Below are positions 1-10,410 of a stretch of DNA of 64,000 bases, one piece after another (within the stretch, counting starts at the first letter, position 1; each line of letters opens with the position of its first letter). The stretch is from Urophycis tenuis (lineage: Eukaryota > Chordata > Actinopteri > Gadiformes > Phycidae): assembly GCA_036785325.1 (NCBI GenBank), contig JAXIVH010000171.1, forward strand, positions 202,501-266,500. The letters run 5' to 3'. Made by a program: the position numbers and the translations under genes. The notes under the pieces were generated by a model, which ran no database searches, was not told where the DNA came from, and saw nothing but the letters and a program-made list of their open reading frames with translations.

Positions 1-48
1 AGTTAATGTTAATAATATATTCTTATAATATTCTTATTTTTTTATTTA

Positions 49-249
49 GTGCTGAGTGAAGTGCAGATGACGGTTACAGTCGTGGTGAGCGTGGTGCTGC
101 ACGCGATGCTGTCCGACATCCCGGATCAAATCTGCAGTTGGACGTCCAGGCGGCATACGACAAACTTCTGGAAGCACACTTCTGCCGCCGTACCCCTTCA
201 GAGCACCGGGCAGCTCCTGGAACGTAAAGCAGGGCTGGATACATTCTGA
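49..249 (+). CDS. possible terminal exon, unidentified
   Basis: A pyrimidine-rich stretch ends in two possible splice acceptors, an AG at 48-49 and a GTGCAG at 61-66. The DNA after them is much richer in GC than its surroundings. Two frames are open. One runs to a stop at 247-249. The other, from the second acceptor, stops at 225-227 and has the more protein-like composition, including NLQLDVQAAYDKLLEAHF. No family is recognised. A polyadenylation hexamer lies 1.4 kb downstream, so a terminal exon with a long repetitive 3' UTR is possible. The upstream part of any such gene is outside the window. Splicing and frame are inferred, and confidence is low. Confidence 0.22.
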   Translation: MLSEVQMTVTVVVSVVLHAMLSDIPDQICSWTSRRHTTNFWKHTSAAVPLQSTGQLLERKAGLDTF

Positions 250-1515
250 CTCTCACATACACGTATATTTTTCTCTCACATACAAACATCCTCACTCTGA
301 CATACAACTATTCTCACTCTCACATACATATATTCTTCTCTCACATATATTTTTATCACTCTCACATAATGGTTTTCTCTCACACACACACACATAATCT
401 TCTCCCACATACTGTACATATATTCTTCTCTCACATACATATATTCTTCTCTCACATACATACAATCTCACTCTCACATACATATATTATCAGTCCCACA
501 CACATATATTATTAGTCCCACATACATATATACTAACTTACATTCTCACTCTCACATAATATTTGTCACTCACATACATATATTATTCTCCCACATACAT
601 ATAATCTTCTCTCACATACATACATTCTCAGTCTCATATACAAATCACTCTCACATACATATATTATCAGTCCCACGTACATATATTCTCACTTACATTC
701 TCACTCTCACATAATATCTGTCTCTCACATACAAGTATAATTCTCCCACATACATATATTCTCATTCTCACGTACATTCCTCTCTCACATACATACTCAC
801 TACCACATACAAATGTCCTCACTCCTACATATACATTCTCACATACATATATTCCTCTCTCACATACATTTGTCTTACTCTCACATAACGTTCTTCTCCC
901 ACATACGTATTTGCTCATTGTCACATGTACATTCTCACGCCCACATACATTTCTGATCACATGTACATTTCTTCTCCTATATACATCATCACATAGAAAT
1001 AGTATCACTGTCACATAGACATTCTCACCCACATATACATATATCCTCTCTCACATACTCACAAATAAATGTCCTCACTGCTACATATACATTCTCACTC
1101 CCAAATACATTTCTTCTCCTACATACATCATCACATAGAAATAGTTTCATTGTCACATATACATTTCTCCCACATACATATTATATCCTTACATATACAT
1201 TCTCACTATCAGATATATACACTCACATACATACTTCTCACCCTCACATAATATCTTTCTCTCACATATATTCTTCTATCACATATATCCTCACTGTCAC
1301 ATGTACATTCTCATCCTCACATATATTGTCACATATAACTGTCATTCTTCTCTCACATATACATACATTTTCCCACATATCCTACTCCCATGTAATAATT
1401 TTGACTGACGAACATATTAATTTCTCACTTACATATTCTCACTCTCACATACATATATTATCCACTCACATATATATAAACATCTCCCAAATACATTCTG
1501 ACTACTCAATGTCGG
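240..1515. repeat. CACATA/TCTCAC low-complexity tract
   Basis: About 1.3 kb of imperfect short repeats built from CTCTCACATACATATATTC-like words. The register drifts too much for a simple microsatellite. Open frames through it on either strand are repeat translations (YVRERRIYVC-type) and are not counted as genes. Confidence 0.85.
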
Positions 1516-1645
1516 AGCCATGTGTACTAATTGTGATACTTCCAGGTTAATCAAGTGACAAATAGTGACATGTTGGACATGTGTAATTGTATGTACTCAG
1601 TTGTTGAGAAATGTTGCTTGACTTGTAATGTATTTCATCAAAACA

Positions 1646-1651
1646 AATAAA
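1646..1651 (+). promoter_or_regulatory. polyadenylation signal AATAAA
   Basis: A canonical AATAAA sits in AT-rich DNA just after the low-complexity tract. It could end the transcript whose last exon is proposed at 49-249. Nothing else supports a transcript here. Confidence 0.25.
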
Positions 1652-1849
1652 ACATAAAATCTTATTTGAAAAAAGTGACTAACTCTCATCTTTCTGTGTC
1701 TTCCCATACTCTCGTTGTCCACACTCATATACAGGGTTGGGAGGTTACATTCTGAATCCAGCTACAGACTGACATTTAGTGGACATTACCAGGATTTGCA
1801 AATCTTCCCTTGGAGATTAAAGAATGACAGCAAAGAAGGTACAACATAT

Positions 1850-2835
1850 AGGTCTTACATATGCAGCATGGATCTTGGAAAGTGCAAATATTTCGCAGTT
1901 GATGTTACATCTGGAAGTCTAAATGACAGCTTATCACAGTAGTGTAAGACCCACCTACAGTATAACCACACTTGAAATTCCTCCCGGGTGATATATACAC
2001 AAAATTGATAAAAATAGTCAAAGTTTGATGTGGTCTAATTCTCTGCTAGGGTGGACAGATGCATTTGTGACATGTTCAGACAGTTAATTCACTTGTTACA
2101 GACTGCGCTTGTTGAGTTGTTGAGCAAATCTCACAATCGCCAGACAAATTAACAACCCTGACGTGCACTTTTCACATACGCCACATGGATTAGTGGACGT
2201 GCACATACTTTGCAATTAATGTATCATCTAGAAGCCTAAATGAAAGCATATCAAAGCAGTGTACAATCCACATTTTAGTACCATAACTGACATTTCTCCC
2301 CACTGCCTGTGCAGCACAAGTGCTGCATAAACAAAATTGATAAAAATGTTCAAATTTGATGTGATCCAATGCTGTGCTAGGGTCGACAGGGTGGACAGAT
2401 GCATTTGTGACATGTTCAGACAGTTAATTCACCTGTTACAGACTGCGCTTGTTGAGTTATTCAGCGAATCTCACAATCGCCCGACGAATCGGCAACCCTG
2501 ATGTGCACTTTTCACATATGCCGCATGGATTATTGGACATGCACATATTTTGCAATTAATATATCATCTGGAAGCCTAAATGACAGCCTATCAAAGCAGT
2601 GTATAACCCACATTTTAGTACCACAACTGACTTTTCTCCCGAGTGCCTGTGCAGCACATGTGCTGCATACACAAAATTGATAAAAATGTTCAAATATGAT
2701 TTCAGGCAATACTGTCCTAGGGTGCATTTATGCATTTGTAACATGTGCAGACAGTTATTACACGTGTTGCAGACAGTTTGTGCACATCTGCTGTGCTGTC
2801 TGGGTGTACCGGGCATAGCTGCTGCAGCAGCTGCA
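1850..2835. repeat. three-copy tandem repeat, ~320-340 bp unit
   Basis: Three diverged direct copies begin near 1853, 2168 and 2508. Each carries GCATGGAT, a GCA(A/G)TT(A/G)AT(G/A)T word, ACAAAATTGATAAAAAT and GGACAGATGCATTTGTGACA (partly replaced in the third). Short open frames occur by chance in the copies. No coding signal is conserved among them. The third copy runs into a CTGCAGCAGCTGCAG palindrome at about 2820 and then into the GC-rich minisatellite. Confidence 0.85.
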
Positions 2836-2837
2836 GA

Positions 2838-4530
2838 TGTGTAGCCCGCAACCGTGGGGGACCAGGCCGGTGTGGGGCCCTGGGACCCCTGGGACCTGGC
2901 CCACCCCCGGGGGTCCGATGGGGGGGCCTCAGCCCATGGGGGACCAAGGTGGTCCCGGCCCTATAGGCCCATAGGGGGCCCTGGGCCCGGGGGCTTTTCG
3001 CATGGACCCAGGGTGAGCGGGGCCTACCCATAGTGGTCCATGGTGGTCCGTGGTGGTCCACGCAGATGTGTAGCCCGCAACCTTTGGGGACCAGGCCAGT
3101 GTGGGGCCCTGGGACCCCTGGGACCTGGCCCAACCCCGGAGGTCTGATGGGGGGGCCTCAGCCCATGGGGGACCAAGACGGTCCCGGCCCTATAGGCCCA
3201 TAGGGGGCCCTGGGCCCGGGGCCTTTTCGCACGGACCCAGGGTGAGCGGGGCTCGCCCGTAGCTGTCTGTGCCGGTGGTACATGGTGCTCCACGTAGATC
3301 CTTCGCACACAACCGTGGGGGGGCAAGCCGGTGTGGGGCCCTGGGTCCCCTGGGACCTTGCCCGACCCCGGGGGTCTGATGGGGGGGCCTGCGGTTGTCC
3401 TGGGCCCGTGGCCTTTTCGCACGGACCCACGGTGAGTGACGCTTGCCCATAGCTGTCTATGCCGGTGGTACATGGTGCTCCACGTAGATTTTTCACCCAC
3501 AACCGTGGGGGACCAGGCCGTCGTGGGGCCCTGGGACCTGGCCCGACCCCGGGGGTCTGATGGGGGGGCCTGCGGTTGTCCTGGGCCCGTGGCCTTTTCG
3601 CACGGACCCACGGTGAGTGACGCTTGCCCATAGCTGTCTATGCCGGTGGTACATGGTGCTCCACGTAGATCTTTCACCCACAACCGTGGGGGACCAGGCC
3701 GTCGTGGGGCACTGGGACCTGGCCCGACCCCGGGGGTCTGATGGGGGGGCCTGCGGCGGTCCTGGGCCTGGGGCCTTTTCGCACGGACCCCGGGTTGAGT
3801 GGGGCTTGCCCGTAGCTGTCTATACCGGTGGTACATGGTGCTCCACGTAGACCCTTCGCCCACAACCGTGGGGGGGCAAGCCGGTGTGGGGCCCTGGGTC
3901 CCCTGGGACCTGGCCCAACCCCGGGGGTCTGATGGGGGGGACTGCGGTGGTCCTGGGCCCGTGGCCTTTTCGCACGGACCCACGGTGAGTGGGGCTTGCC
4001 CGTAGCTGTCTATGCCGGTGGTACATGGTGCTCCACGTAGATCCTTCGCCCACAACCGTGGGGGGGCAAGCCGGTGTGGGGGCCTGGGTCCCCTGGGACC
4101 TGGCCCACCCACGGGGGTCTGATGGGGGGGACTGCGGTGGTCCTGGGCCCGTGGCCTTTTCGCACGGACCCACGGTGAGTGGTGGGGCTTGCCCGTAGCT
4201 GTCTATGCCGGTGGTACATGGTGCTCCACGTAGATCCTTCGCCCACAACCGTGGGGGGGCAAGCCGGTGTGGGGCCCTGGGTCCCCTGGGACCTGGCCCA
4301 CCCCCGGGGGTCTGATGGGGGGGACTGCGGTGGTCCTGGGCCCGTGGCCTTTTCGCACGGACCCACGGTGAGTGGGGCTTGCCCATTGCTGTCTATGCCG
4401 GTGGTACATGGTGCTCCACGTAGATCCTTCGCCCACAACCGTGGGGGGGCAAGCCGGTGTGGGGCCCTGGGTCCCCTGGGACCTGGCCCACCCCCGGGGG
4501 TCTGATGGGGGGACTTTACCCACGGGGGCC
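2838..4530. repeat. GC-rich minisatellite, ~181-193 bp unit, ~9 copies
   Basis: Direct repeats marked by CATGGTGCTCCACGTAGA at 3281, 3471, 3652, 3834, 4024, 4217 and 4407, with two more diverged units before 3200. Each unit contains runs of GGGGGG, CCCCGGGGGTCTGATGG and TTTTCGCACGGACCCA. Spacing alternates between about 181 and 190 bp through small indels. Both strands give long proline/glycine/arginine-rich open frames, explained by the absence of stop codons in GC-rich repeats. The array abuts 5S rDNA spacer and may be an amplified part of it. Confidence 0.9.
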
Positions 4531-4825
4531 CACGGTGGTCCTGGCCCTCTAGGCCCATAGGGGGGCTGTGTGGGCCTGGGTTGTTTTCACGTGGACCCAC
4601 GTTGAATAGGGCTTGCCCATGGTGGTCCACATGGAACATACTACTATTACTAGCACCGGCACCACCACCACCACCACCCACCAGCAGCGCCCGTCCCAGG
4701 GAGAGGGCACCACACGCGGACACAGTAGCCAGCAAGAGTACCCACCCTACATCCACCCCCACCAACACCACCACCACCACCACCACCACCGCTACTACAA
4801 GTGCCCGTGTGCCTCATCCAAAAGC
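4531..4825 (+). other. 5S rDNA non-transcribed spacer (upstream side)
   Basis: Contains an (ACC)n/(CAC)n microsatellite. The block at about 4694-4757, including CACAGTAGCCAGCAAGAGTA and CCCACCCTACATCCA, recurs at 10616-10680 on the other side of the split 5S gene. Recurrence on both sides marks it as spacer of a tandem 5S rDNA repeat. No coding potential was seen. Confidence 0.7.
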
Positions 4826-4855
4826 GCCTACGGCCATACCGCCCTGAACACGCCC
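4826..4855 (+). rRNA. 5S rRNA gene, 5' fragment (nt 1-30)
   Basis: The 30 bases starting GCCTACGGCCATACC match the vertebrate 5S rRNA 5' end. The match stops after GAACACGCCC, where the LINE begins. The rest of the gene resumes at 10411. The last ten bases (4846-4855) are the left copy of the target-site duplication. Confidence 0.93.
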
Positions 4856-4989
4856 CTTTTTTCCCAGAACCAGGAAGCAGGAAGTGTGAGCAGCAGCTAG
4901 CAGCAGGAGGAAAGAGCAGGTGGAGTGAAAGTTTGTTTGCATGGTATTTTGTTTGTTTGTATGAGAGTATTGTTAGTTTGTTTGTCTAG

Positions 4990-6384
4990 TTGTGTGTTTG
5001 TGTTGTATCCCCCTACAGCGTGAGCTGTTTGGGGGAACGTGAGTTTGTTTGTTTGTTTGGTATGATTGCTGAGTGTATGGAGAGTGTAGGTAGTGTAGAG
5101 AGGAAGGATACAACGGTAAATGACATTGGACTGATTAAAACGACTGTGAGAATGGATAAAGGACTGGTATTAGAGGAACTAACAAAGACGAACAAAGGAC
5201 TGACTGACGAAGGCCAAGCACGAGCACACACACATGGTGAAGGGGAAGGTAGTAAGGATAGTGAATCACGGGGTGCACAGGGTGAAATGTATGGTGAGGA
5301 TTTAACTGTGGACGTGGAAGTGGATGGGAAAGAGAATATAACGATGATGGATTTGCTGAGGGAAGTGAGGAAGGAGTGTGGAGTTGTCATGGGATGTAGG
5401 GTCAAGGGAGAAAGGAGCTATGAAGTCACCATGAAAGATGAGGAAGGAAGGAATAAATTGATGGACGGGATAAGAGTGAAAGGGGCATTAGTTCATGTGA
5501 GACGGATCATAAACAATGAGATGGTGGTGTCCTTCATTAACCTCCCGGTGTATATGAAGGACACGAAGATAGTGGAGAAACTTGTGGAGTGGGGGGTGAA
5601 GCCCATATCTGGAATAAAGAGGCGTATGTGGCCTGGAACGGAGATTGCCGATGGAACGCGGTACCTGAAGGTGCGATTCAACGAGGAAGTGAAATCGCTG
5701 CCGTATTCAACCAGGTTTGCGACGCTGAGAGGAGCGGAGTACTTCCGCGTGATCCACGATAGACAAGTGAGGGTCTGCAGGCTGTGCATAAAGCCGGGCC
5801 ACATTTTCAGAGAGTGCCCGGAGTTTAAATGCTACAGGTGCAAGCAGACCGGACACTATGCACGAGAGTGTGAGGGGAGGAGGGAGGAGGAGACTACGGT
5901 GGACCGGAGAGACGCGGAGCCAGAGGTGGAGACCAGACGGGAGGACGAAGAGGAGGCGAGCGACGTGGAGGAGGAGGGCGAGGACGGAGACGACAGGAGA
6001 GCTAGCGGGGGAGGAGGACAAGGAGAGGAGGAAGAGACGACACCAGACGTGATGATCGTGGAGGAGACGCAGCTGACGATGGAGGGAGAGGAGAGGAGAG
6101 AAAGGGACGGAGAGCGAGGAGGAGGAAAGACGGAGATCGCAAGAGAGGAGAGACGAGAGGACGACGGAGGCGGAATGAGGAAGAGGCCGGAGGAGGAGAC
6201 GATCGAGCGAAGGACGAGCAGCAGAGACAGGAGACAGGAGGACAGCGATGATCTGTCTGACATGGACACCTCTACGGCCCAGAGGGTAAGAGTCAAAAGA
6301 AAGGCAGCCATAGCTGCAGGAATGGCAAAAACTCGGACGGAAAGAATGAAAGGACTAAGGTCAGGAATGGGTGATAAAAACTGA
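4990..6384 (+). CDS. LINE ORF1 protein, zinc-knuckle RNA-binding
   Basis: Open frame of up to 464 codons. The first 24 codons read through a GTTTGTTT-rich leader, so Met at 5062 or 5077 is the more likely start. The N-terminal third is hydrophilic. A central domain of about residues 110-260 precedes two CCHC knuckles, CRLCIKPGHIFREC and CYRCKQTGHYAREC (about residues 263-297), both with perfect C-X2-C-X4-H-X4-C spacing. The remaining ~165 residues are extremely rich in Glu, Arg and Asp, ending in a basic stretch. In Tx1/L1 elements ORF1 binds the element RNA and acts as a nucleic-acid chaperone. ORF2 opens three bases after this stop, so translation of ORF2 probably uses reinitiation or a similar mechanism. 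Confidence 0.88.
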   Translation: MCVCVVSPYSVSCLGEREFVCLFGMIAECMESVGSVERKDTTVNDIGLIKTTVRMDKGLVLEELTKTNKGLTDEGQARAHTHGEGEGSKDSESRGAQGEMYGEDLTVDVEVDGKENITMMDLLREVRKECGVVMGCRVKGERSYEVTMKDEEGRNKLMDGIRVKGALVHVRRIINNEMVVSFINLPVYMKDTKIVEKLVEWGVKPISGIKRRMWPGTEIADGTRYLKVRFNEEVKSLPYSTRFATLRGAEYFRVIHDRQVRVCRLCIKPGHIFRECPEFKCYRCKQTGHYARECEGRREEETTVDRRDAEPEVETRREDEEEASDVEEEGEDGDDRRASGGGGQGEEEETTPDVMIVEETQLTMEGEERRERDGERGGGKTEIAREERREDDGGGMRKRPEEETIERRTSSRDRRQEDSDDLSDMDTSTAQRVRVKRKAAIAAGMAKTRTERMKGLRSGMGDKN

Positions 6385-6387
6385 TAA

Positions 6388-9168
6388 ATGAATTGTTTAT
6401 TTTTTTTTTTTTTTTTTGCTCTCATGGTCACTGTCACGTCGGTAAATGTAAATGGATTAAGGGATATGGAAAAATTAAAAAGAGTTCTATATCTGTACAG
6501 GAGTGATATAATATGCCTACAAGAAACAAACTGGGACGAAAATAAAATAAAAGAAGTTAAGGAAATATGGAAAGGAGAAATGCAATACAGCCATGGGGAC
6601 GTAAATGCTAGAGGTGTAGCGATATTAATAAAGAAAGATAAAGTAGAGGAGATAAAATTAAAATACAGGGATAACATAGGGAGGATACTAGTGATAGAGT
6701 TCATATGTAAAGGGGTAAATATCAGAATGATAAACGTATACATACCAAATATAGAGAAGGATAAAAGAAAAACATTAAATGAACTGAAGGGATTAATAAC
6801 GAGGAAGAGTATAGTAGTAGGGGATTTTAACATAAAATGCAGTAGGTTAGATATAGGGAAAGGGGTAGAATTTAGGCAAGAGGGTTCAAGTAGGGAGTTA
6901 TTAGAAATAATGAAGGAAAAAAATCTGATAGATGTATGGAGGGAGGAGAACCCAGAGAGGAGAGAATACACAAGGAGACAGATGAGGGAGGGAGTTTTGA
7001 AACAGAGTAGAATAGATTTAGTGTTAGCAGAGGGGGGAATAAGGAAATATATAGATGAAGTAAAGCACAAGGGGAATAGTTTTAGTGACCATGATGGGGT
7101 TAGCTTTAGAATTAGTGTAGGAAGAGAGAGGGGAGGGGGAGGAGTGTGGATCATGAATGTAGGGTATATAGAGGAGGAAGAGTATAGAAAGCAGATGGAG
7201 GAAATATTAGATAGGGAAAACGAGAACAGAGAGGAAAACAGGAGAAAAGGGAATATAGGGGAGAGATGGGAAAAGATAAAAGATGAAATCAAAAAGATAA
7301 GTATAAAATATAGCAAAAAACGAAAGGAAAAAAGGAAGAGAGAGGAAAACAGTCTAAAAATAAAAATGAGAGTGGAAACGGAGAAAGCAGAGAAGGAGGA
7401 GGAATATGACATTGAAAACTACATTAAAATGCAAATGGAGATGGAGCAATACGAGAGAGAGAAATGTAAGGGAGCAATATTAAGGGGAAAAGCGAGATAT
7501 GCTTTGGAAGGAGAAAAGTGTACTAAGTACTTCCTGGGTTTAGAAAAAGGAAAACAAAAAAAGACATATATACACGAAATACAGAAAAGAGATGGAGAGA
7601 TTACGGAAGATTATGTGGAAATACTAGAGACGGTGCAGGATTTTTACAAGGAGTTATATAAGAGAGAGGGGGTTGATAAAGGTAAGGTAGAGGAGGTTTT
7701 GAATAGTGTAGAGAAGAGGTTGAGTGAGGAGGACAGGGTGTTCTGTGATGGAGAAATAGGAGAAAGAGAAATAAGAGAAGCAATAGAGGGCTTGAATAGT
7801 GGGAAAAGCCCAGGAAGTGACGGAATAGGTGTGGAGTGGTATAAAATATATAAGAAAGAAGTAGTGCCGATTCTGGTGGAGGTGTATAGGGAAATGGAGA
7901 GAACAGGAAGGGTGCAGGAGAGGATGACAGAGGGAATGATAACAGTAATATATAAGAAAGGGAATAAAACAGACCTTAAAAATTATAGACCAATCAGTTT
8001 ACTGAATGTGGATTACAAAATATTAACAAAAGTATTAGCAAACAGAATAAAGAGAGTAATAGGGGAAATAGTGCAGCCGACGCAGTGCTACAGTGTTCCA
8101 GGAAGAGATATAGCAGATACGATAGGGACAGTTAGGGACGTGATAGAGTATATGAAAAGGGAAAGAGGAGGGATAGTGATAGGAATAGACTGGAACAAGG
8201 CTTTTGATAGGGTAGAACATGAATTTTTGTTTAAAACATTAGAGAAGTTTGGGTTTGGACATAGGTTAGTGGGGTGGGTAGAAAGACTATATAGGGATGC
8301 TAGGAGTTGTGTTAAGGTGAATGGGGTAGTGACGGATAACTTTAAAATAGAGAGATCGATAAGACAGGGGTGTCCACTGTCAGCTTTGCTGTATGCAATA
8401 TCGGTGGAACCCCTGGCTTTAATAATTAAAAAAGATAAGGAGGTAAGAGGGATAGATTTACCATATGGGGGAAAATGTGTGGTGAACCAGTATGCGGATG
8501 ATACAACCATAACGGTGAGAGACGGGGAGAGCGTTAAAAGAGTGCTGGTTTTGGTGGAGGATTACAGTAAAGCAGCAGGGGCAAAAATAAACACGGACAA
8601 ATCTGAAATAATGTATATAGGAGAAGTGGACAGAGTGGAGACAGGCTTGAGAGAAGAGGGAAGATATATAAAAGTTCTGGGAGTGAATTTAGGCATAAAG
8701 AGTAAAGAGGGGAGAGATGAGACGTGGACAGGGGTGATAAATAAAATCAGAACGGTGTGTATGAGATGGAAAGGGAGGAAGCTAAGGCTGAAAGGAAAAG
8801 TGACAGTGATAAATAGCCTATTGATATCTGTCTGCGTGTATGTAATGAATGTGATAGAAATGCCAGAATGGGTAATGAATGAACTCAATAGGATAATCAA
8901 TGACTTTATATGGGAGGGAAAAGGGATTAAAATAGCACATAAAACATTGATAGGGAAAAAAGAAAAAGGAGGTCTAAAACTAATAGACCTAGAAACAAAA
9001 AAAACAGCGCTTAGAATTAAAACAATAAAAAAATACATGACAGGTAGGTGGAACTATGGGTGGAAGGAACTTATGAAAAAATATATAAATGAGGTTGGAG
9101 GAATGGGGGAATATGTATGGTTCATGGCCTGTAAAAGAACAATGACAGGGGGAATGCCGGAGTACTAA
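6388..9168 (+). CDS. LINE ORF2: endonuclease and reverse transcriptase (truncated by stop)
   Basis: Codes for 926 residues. Met at 6424 (MVTVTSVNVNGLRD) is a better start than 6388, because the codons between are a poly-T tract. Endonuclease motifs appear in order: NVNGLRD, DIICLQETNWD, GDFN, SRIDLVLAE and SDHDG. A coiled-coil-like Glu/Lys/Arg-rich linker follows. Reverse transcriptase motifs then appear in order: NYRPISLLN, GIDWNKAFDRVEHEF (catalytic Asp), RQGCPLSALLYAIS and NQYADDTTI (catalytic YADD). The frame ends at TAA 9166-9168, but the same frame continues for another 350 codons, so this is a nonsense mutation and not the natural end. Codon use is strongly A-rich (AGA, AAA, ATA), as in vertebrate L1-like elements. 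Confidence 0.9.
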   Translation: MNCLFFFFFFALMVTVTSVNVNGLRDMEKLKRVLYLYRSDIICLQETNWDENKIKEVKEIWKGEMQYSHGDVNARGVAILIKKDKVEEIKLKYRDNIGRILVIEFICKGVNIRMINVYIPNIEKDKRKTLNELKGLITRKSIVVGDFNIKCSRLDIGKGVEFRQEGSSRELLEIMKEKNLIDVWREENPERREYTRRQMREGVLKQSRIDLVLAEGGIRKYIDEVKHKGNSFSDHDGVSFRISVGRERGGGGVWIMNVGYIEEEEYRKQMEEILDRENENREENRRKGNIGERWEKIKDEIKKISIKYSKKRKEKRKREENSLKIKMRVETEKAEKEEEYDIENYIKMQMEMEQYEREKCKGAILRGKARYALEGEKCTKYFLGLEKGKQKKTYIHEIQKRDGEITEDYVEILETVQDFYKELYKREGVDKGKVEEVLNSVEKRLSEEDRVFCDGEIGEREIREAIEGLNSGKSPGSDGIGVEWYKIYKKEVVPILVEVYREMERTGRVQERMTEGMITVIYKKGNKTDLKNYRPISLLNVDYKILTKVLANRIKRVIGEIVQPTQCYSVPGRDIADTIGTVRDVIEYMKRERGGIVIGIDWNKAFDRVEHEFLFKTLEKFGFGHRLVGWVERLYRDARSCVKVNGVVTDNFKIERSIRQGCPLSALLYAISVEPLALIIKKDKEVRGIDLPYGGKCVVNQYADDTTITVRDGESVKRVLVLVEDYSKAAGAKINTDKSEIMYIGEVDRVETGLREEGRYIKVLGVNLGIKSKEGRDETWTGVINKIRTVCMRWKGRKLRLKGKVTVINSLLISVCVYVMNVIEMPEWVMNELNRIINDFIWEGKGIKIAHKTLIGKKEKGGLKLIDLETKKTALRIKTIKKYMTGRWNYGWKELMKKYINEVGGMGEYVWFMACKRTMTGGMPEY

Positions 9169-9177
9169 AGAGAGGTA

Positions 9178-10218
9178 ATGGAGGCTTGGAGAACCTTTTT
9201 ACCTCGGTTAAAGAATGACAATGACAATTTAAGCACAATAGCAAATATGCCAATATTTTTGAATGAACATATAAAACATAGGAATAAAACACTGTATGAA
9301 CCAAGGCTTATGGAGGGAGGAATAAAACAAATCAAAGATTTAATTTATGAGGTAATACCAGGTTTTCTAAGAGGAGAATGTATCTATGATGAAGTGAAGG
9401 AAATAGAGGGGATGGAGAATAGAGAGAAAGTCAGGAGAATATATGAAACAATAAAGGAGAGTATACCCATGGAATGGAAAGAAAAGATTAGAAATGAATG
9501 TGTATTTCAAAAGAATGAGGAAATCCCGAAAATATACCTTGAAAGAGAAGGAGAAAAATATGAAATGAAGAAAATGACAGTGAAGAAAATATATGGTTGG
9601 TTGATAGAGGACATATTTAAAGAACCAGCAGCGGTGAAGGTGTGGGAGAGGGTATTTGAGGATTGGGAAGTCAAAGACATATGGGCAAATTGGAAAATAA
9701 AATACAATAGTATAGAATGTGATAACAATGACTTTTTAATAAAACACAATAGAATATACACAAACGTGGTACTGAATGCAATCAACAGAGAAGTCAATGT
9801 GATGTGTGACATTTGTGGCAGTGACCGTGAGAGCCTTTTACATTTTTTTTTGGAATGTAAAGAATTGAAAGATTTCTTTGAATACCTGAAAAGACTGATA
9901 AACAGGAACTGGAAAGATGAGTTTGACCTGGAGGGAGAATGGAGGATGATACTATTATTTGGAATATGTGGTAAAGGAAGACATCATAACATATGTAATA
10001 TAATACTAAGTCATGCAAGAATGGCTATAGTGATGAGGAGGAACTATGCACATTTTGACAAGAAGAAAGTGAATGTAACTTCCCTATTCAAGTCAATACT
10101 AAAAAGAGATATAAATATAATGTGTTTATATGGAAACGAAGAAATTAAAAGTTATTTTGTAGAAGGAACTTCATTTATAAAAGAAAAAGAAGGAGGAGGT
10201 CTGATGTACATATGGTGA
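9178..10218 (+). CDS. LINE ORF2 C-terminal part, downstream of nonsense codon
   Basis: This lies in exactly the same frame as the preceding 926-codon segment, separated from it by the TAA at 9166-9168 and three sense codons. It encodes the usual C-terminal region of Tx1/L1 ORF2, including a cysteine-histidine motif CDICGSDRESLLHFFLEC (C-X2-C-X8-H-X4-C) near residues 203-220. It is unlikely to be translated alone. Intact length of both parts together would be about 1,280 residues, normal for the family. The absence of any other stop or frameshift argues for a recent insertion. Confidence 0.85.
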   Translation: MEAWRTFLPRLKNDNDNLSTIANMPIFLNEHIKHRNKTLYEPRLMEGGIKQIKDLIYEVIPGFLRGECIYDEVKEIEGMENREKVRRIYETIKESIPMEWKEKIRNECVFQKNEEIPKIYLEREGEKYEMKKMTVKKIYGWLIEDIFKEPAAVKVWERVFEDWEVKDIWANWKIKYNSIECDNNDFLIKHNRIYTNVVLNAINREVNVMCDICGSDRESLLHFFLECKELKDFFEYLKRLINRNWKDEFDLEGEWRMILLFGICGKGRHHNICNIILSHARMAIVMRRNYAHFDKKKVNVTSLFKSILKRDINIMCLYGNEEIKSYFVEGTSFIKEKEGGGLMYIW

Positions 10219-10410
10219 AGGGTTAGTATGAAACACTTAAATAGGGAAGTCACATAAGGGTTTTGGTTTCTGTGTGTGGTGTTTTGTGGTGTTAAATAAT
10301 TTGTAGGGTAATAAGGGGTAACATGTAGATAGAATGTAAGTAATTGGACTGTGTAAACTTGTGAATTGTAAAAAAAAAAAATATATAAAAAAAAAAGAAA
10401 AAAAAAAAAA
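10219..10410 (+). other. LINE 3' UTR and A-rich tail
   Basis: About 150 bp of non-coding DNA followed by an A-rich tail (about 10369-10410) interrupted by TATATA and single G residues. It ends exactly at the right copy of the GAACACGCCC target duplication. Confidence 0.85.

Larger units (their letters stand above)
4856..10410 (+). mobile_element. Tx1/L1-clade LINE inserted in 5S rDNA (Mutsu-like)
   Basis: A 5.55 kb non-LTR retrotransposon. In order it has a 5' UTR, ORF1 with two zinc knuckles, ORF2 with an apurinic-type endonuclease and a reverse transcriptase, a short 3' UTR and an impure A-rich tail. It sits between nucleotides 30 and 31 of a 5S rRNA gene, flanked by a direct repeat GAACACGCCC (4846-4855 and 10411-10420). 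The fish Mutsu family of Tx1-group LINEs is known to target 5S rRNA genes, so this is very probably a member; the name rests on target site and domain plan, not on a sequence search. It is full length, but ORF2 has one in-frame stop at 9166-9168, so this copy is probably inactive. Confidence 0.9.

Noticed and set aside
3024..4112. 362-codon minus-strand open frame, Pro/Gly/Arg rich
   Set aside because: It is a translation of the ~185 bp GC-rich minisatellite. Similar long frames appear in several frames on both strands, so lack of stops reflects base composition.
5856..7412. 518-codon minus-strand open frame
   Set aside because: It is antisense to LINE ORF1/ORF2. The purine-rich coding strand gives a Ser/Phe/Leu-rich, stop-poor complement with no domain.
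9166..9168. Programmed stop-codon readthrough in LINE ORF2
   Set aside because: Related Tx1/L1 ORF2 frames are continuous and no stimulatory context was seen, so a simple nonsense mutation is more likely.
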